Below, piece by piece: positions 4,465 to 5,873 of a stretch of 5,873 bases of DNA (within the stretch, counting starts at the first letter, position 1; each line of letters starts with the position of its first letter). The position numbers were made by a program, and so were the translations under genes. The DNA is taken from positions 1-5,873 of the forward strand of contig VBHI01000228.1 in the NCBI GenBank assembly GCA_005881495.1. The letters are read 5' to 3'. The notes beneath the pieces are model-generated. The model was not told where the DNA came from. It made no database searches and saw only the letters and a program-made list of their open reading frames with translations. Source of the stretch: Chloroflexota bacterium (GTDB lineage: Bacteria; Chloroflexota; Ktedonobacteria; Ktedonobacterales; Ktedonobacteraceae).

Positions 4465-5766
4465 CTACGCCGCATAAGAACCATAGAACCAATCCTGCTC
4501 ATAGGCCCGCTGCCGTTCAAAGCGTATGCGCTTCCGTTCCACCTCTTTGGCAAACTTCCGCGCCCGCTTGCCCAGGTAGACCGGCGTCCGTTCCCGTAGC
4601 CACGCGATCATATAGAGTAAATCGGCTTCCTCACCCGCTTCGCCATCACGTCCGAGCCATGCAGCCATACTTGAGAGATAACCCACTGTCGACGCCACCG
4701 CACGATCAAGATTGGCCTGATACTTGCGCTTGCGTATCACCTGCGCTTTATCGCTCTCTTGCTCTTCCTCTTCTCCTTCCTCAGAAGGCACCTCAAACGC
4801 CCGCTGCACCTCTGTCCAGTCCGCATGCGTCACCCAGCGCGAGCGGTTGCTATCCGCCCCAGGCACCACCAGGCGCAGCCAACCATCCGGTAAGCCATCT
4901 TCACCACCACCGACATGACCCGCCGCATAGGCCCACATGTGCGGAATGCGCTCTAGCAGCGAAAAAGCGTCTTCTACCCCCTCGAATTGGCCTTCCACAC
5001 TCAGTTCATGCAATACTTCCCGTTTGAAGCGGAACTCCACTCGCCACACCACCGGTTGTTCTTCCATATCCCATCCATTGGCCTGCCAGAGGTCATGAAA
5101 CCACCACTTCTGACTCTGCTGGCGGATTTCGCGCGTTTTGTCGTAGATCACACAGGAGATTGGGCCACCCCGCGAGAAGAGAAACCCGGAACGCGTGAGC
5201 CCATAGGAGAAATCTTGCATATCCAAATCAGTCACTTCATACGTCCCCCGTTTGCGAGAACGCGAGACGAAATCACGGCGTTGATCAATGGACTCGACAT
5301 CCCATCCAGCGATATCAGCGCAAAGGTGAACCTCGGAGACTTGCAGATACACGCATTCCTGGAAGAAGTGATGCACCAGAAATTCTTCCACTCGGACAAT
5401 GGCGTCATCCACCCCACGACACGACCATAAGAACTCTGACGAGAAGCGTACTTGCGCCACACAATTGAGCCGACCCATGGAGACCAGCAGGTTGAAGCTC
5501 TCACAGCGCAGCAGCCAGCGCCATTGACCTTTCCCAGCCCCATTGGGGTACATGTGCAGGTTCACGCCCTCGAAGGACAATGGAACGGGAATTGGTTCTT
5601 CTGCGGTGATAGCCGCCTGTTTCCAGGCGTCCAACTGTTCCTTAAGCTCATGCGGTATTTCCCGTTTGCAGGGCTTATGTTGCCCATCACGGAAGGAGAC
5701 ATTGAGGACGAGGGTGTCTACCCCACGTCCCACTATCAACGGTGGTTTGTTCGTATCCATAGGCAT
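4465..5766 (-). CDS. Rep_trans-type replication initiator / relaxase
   Basis: 433 aa. It most resembles the replication initiation factor family (Rep_trans, including pT181-type Rep and the ICEBs1 relaxase NicK), which nick one strand at an origin through a tyrosine and start rolling-circle replication. Seen: an N-terminal strand 'GVDTLVLNVSF' (15-25), 'VSEVHLCADIAG' (143-154) with Asp151 in the family's acidic-strand position, 'GFLFSRGGPISCVIYDKTREI' (194-214) with the YDKxxE signature (Tyr208, Asp209, Lys210, Glu213), and 'WRVEFRFKREVL' (241-252). The nicking tyrosine cannot be assigned with certainty. An acidic patch (325-339) separates this core from a basic C-terminal helix-rich tail (398-420). 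Two starts are possible: ATG 5766 (AGGAG 11 nt upstream) or ATG 5760 (GAGG 6 nt upstream), differing by two residues. It is the first gene of the minus-strand cluster in the window. Confidence 0.75.
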   Translation of the reverse strand: MPMDTNKPPLIVGRGVDTLVLNVSFRDGQHKPCKREIPHELKEQLDAWKQAAITAEEPIPVPLSFEGVNLHMYPNGAGKGQWRWLLRCESFNLLVSMGRLNCVAQVRFSSEFLWSCRGVDDAIVRVEEFLVHHFFQECVYLQVSEVHLCADIAGWDVESIDQRRDFVSRSRKRGTYEVTDLDMQDFSYGLTRSGFLFSRGGPISCVIYDKTREIRQQSQKWWFHDLWQANGWDMEEQPVVWRVEFRFKREVLHELSVEGQFEGVEDAFSLLERIPHMWAYAAGHVGGGEDGLPDGWLRLVVPGADSNRSRWVTHADWTEVQRAFEVPSEEGEEEEQESDKAQVIRKRKYQANLDRAVASTVGYLSSMAAWLGRDGEAGEEADLLYMIAWLRERTPVYLGKRARKFAKEVERKRIRFERQRAYEQDWFYGSYAA

Positions 5767-5793
5767 CCTCGCTTTCTCTCCTGGTATTTTTAG

Positions 5794-5819
5794 GGGCGCG
5801 TGTTACTTGTTCCGCGCCC
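5794..5819. repeat. Inverted repeat, 7-bp arms
   Basis: Perfect GGGCGCG/CGCGCCC arms around an AT-richer 12-nt loop (TGTTACTTGTTC). The loop lies 35-46 nt upstream of the rep start, a plausible exposed nick loop. Confidence 0.55.
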
Positions 5820-5827
5820 AAGGCTGG

Positions 5828-5840
5828 TTGCCGTCGGCAA
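5828..5840. repeat. Palindrome with 6-bp arms and 1-nt centre
   Basis: TTGCCG and CGGCAA flank a single T. The tight centre favours binding by a protein dimer over a stable hairpin. Confidence 0.5.
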
Positions 5841-5868
5841 ACGGCGGCATGGGTGACCCCGCCGCCGT
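5841..5868. repeat. GC-rich inverted repeat, 8-bp arms
   Basis: ACGGCGGC (5841-5848) pairs with GCCGCCGT (5861-5868), with GGG/CCC pairing possible inside the 12-nt loop. It directly abuts the preceding palindrome and lies close to the window edge. Confidence 0.55.
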
Positions 5869-5873
5869 CGCTG

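Larger units (their letters stand above)
5767..5873 (-). promoter_or_regulatory. rep leader with three inverted repeats; candidate nick/replication origin
   Basis: Three inverted repeats lie in a row. GGGCGCG/CGCGCCC (5794-5800, 5813-5819) has a 12-nt loop. TTGCCG-T-CGGCAA (5828-5840) is nearly continuous. ACGGCGGC/GCCGCCGT (5841-5848, 5861-5868) has an inner GGG/CCC in its loop. None has a T-run on either strand, so they do not look like terminators. Origins of Rep_trans proteins are often hairpins next to or inside the rep gene, which is the basis for the proposal. No convincing promoter was found. Confidence 0.4.

Noticed and set aside
4407..4553. N-terminal extension of the HNH protein to 157 aa
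   Set aside because: It would run back into the end of rep. The extension is basic and domainless, and the internal ATG at 4406 has a well-spaced SD.
4395..5793. Several long plus-strand reading frames (for example 4395-5027, 4987-5430, 5452-5793)
   Set aside because: They lie antisense to rep and the HNH gene. Their translations are Pro/His/Ser-rich low-complexity strings without domain motifs, as expected opposite GC-rich genes; the minus-strand frames carry the family motifs.

Overview
The window reads as bacterial. The proteins have a Gram-positive/Chloroflexota flavour, and the style of the integrase/Rep/HNH cluster recalls the element-rich Ktedonobacteria. That placement is an impression from sequence, not a search result. 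The left third (about 1-1910) looks more AT-rich than the right quarter (about 4080-5873), so the window is a patchwork rather than one uniform block.

Layout. (1) Positions 76-1910, + strand: a three-gene unit. It holds a HigB/RelE-like toxin, a HigA-like Xre antitoxin overlapping it by ATGA with an unusually long C-terminal tail, and an unrecognised 232-aa protein 33 nt further on. (2) Positions 1911-2242: 332 nt without a protein gene. It contains a defective-looking tRNA with anticodon CAT, a 10-bp direct repeat shared with the tRNA 3' end, and a 10-bp-arm inverted repeat built from the same word. I read this as the attachment-site region of an integrative element. (3) Positions 2243-5766, - strand: five co-directional genes, in transcription order a Rep_trans-type replication initiator/relaxase, a small HNH nuclease, an unrecognised 84-aa protein, an excisionase-like HTH protein and a tyrosine integrase. 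(4) Positions 5767-5873: GC-rich leader of the rep gene with three consecutive inverted repeats, a candidate nick/replication origin.

How it fits together. Rep -> Xis -> Int, with int reading toward a tRNA-borne attachment site, is the known core order of actinomycete replicating integrative elements such as pSAM2. I infer a comparable element that excises with Int/Xis, replicates by nicking at an origin upstream of rep, and re-integrates at the tRNA 3' end. The rest of the element (any transfer ATPase and the second att site) would lie beyond position 5873. The toxin-antitoxin unit lies on the other side of the tRNA and is probably outside this element.

The least explained signal is a 9-nt word, 5'-GCAAGCCAT on the coding strand. 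It lies 21-27 nt before the start codons of the HNH, 84-aa and xis genes, with a one-mismatch version before int and an extra copy in the xis leader.
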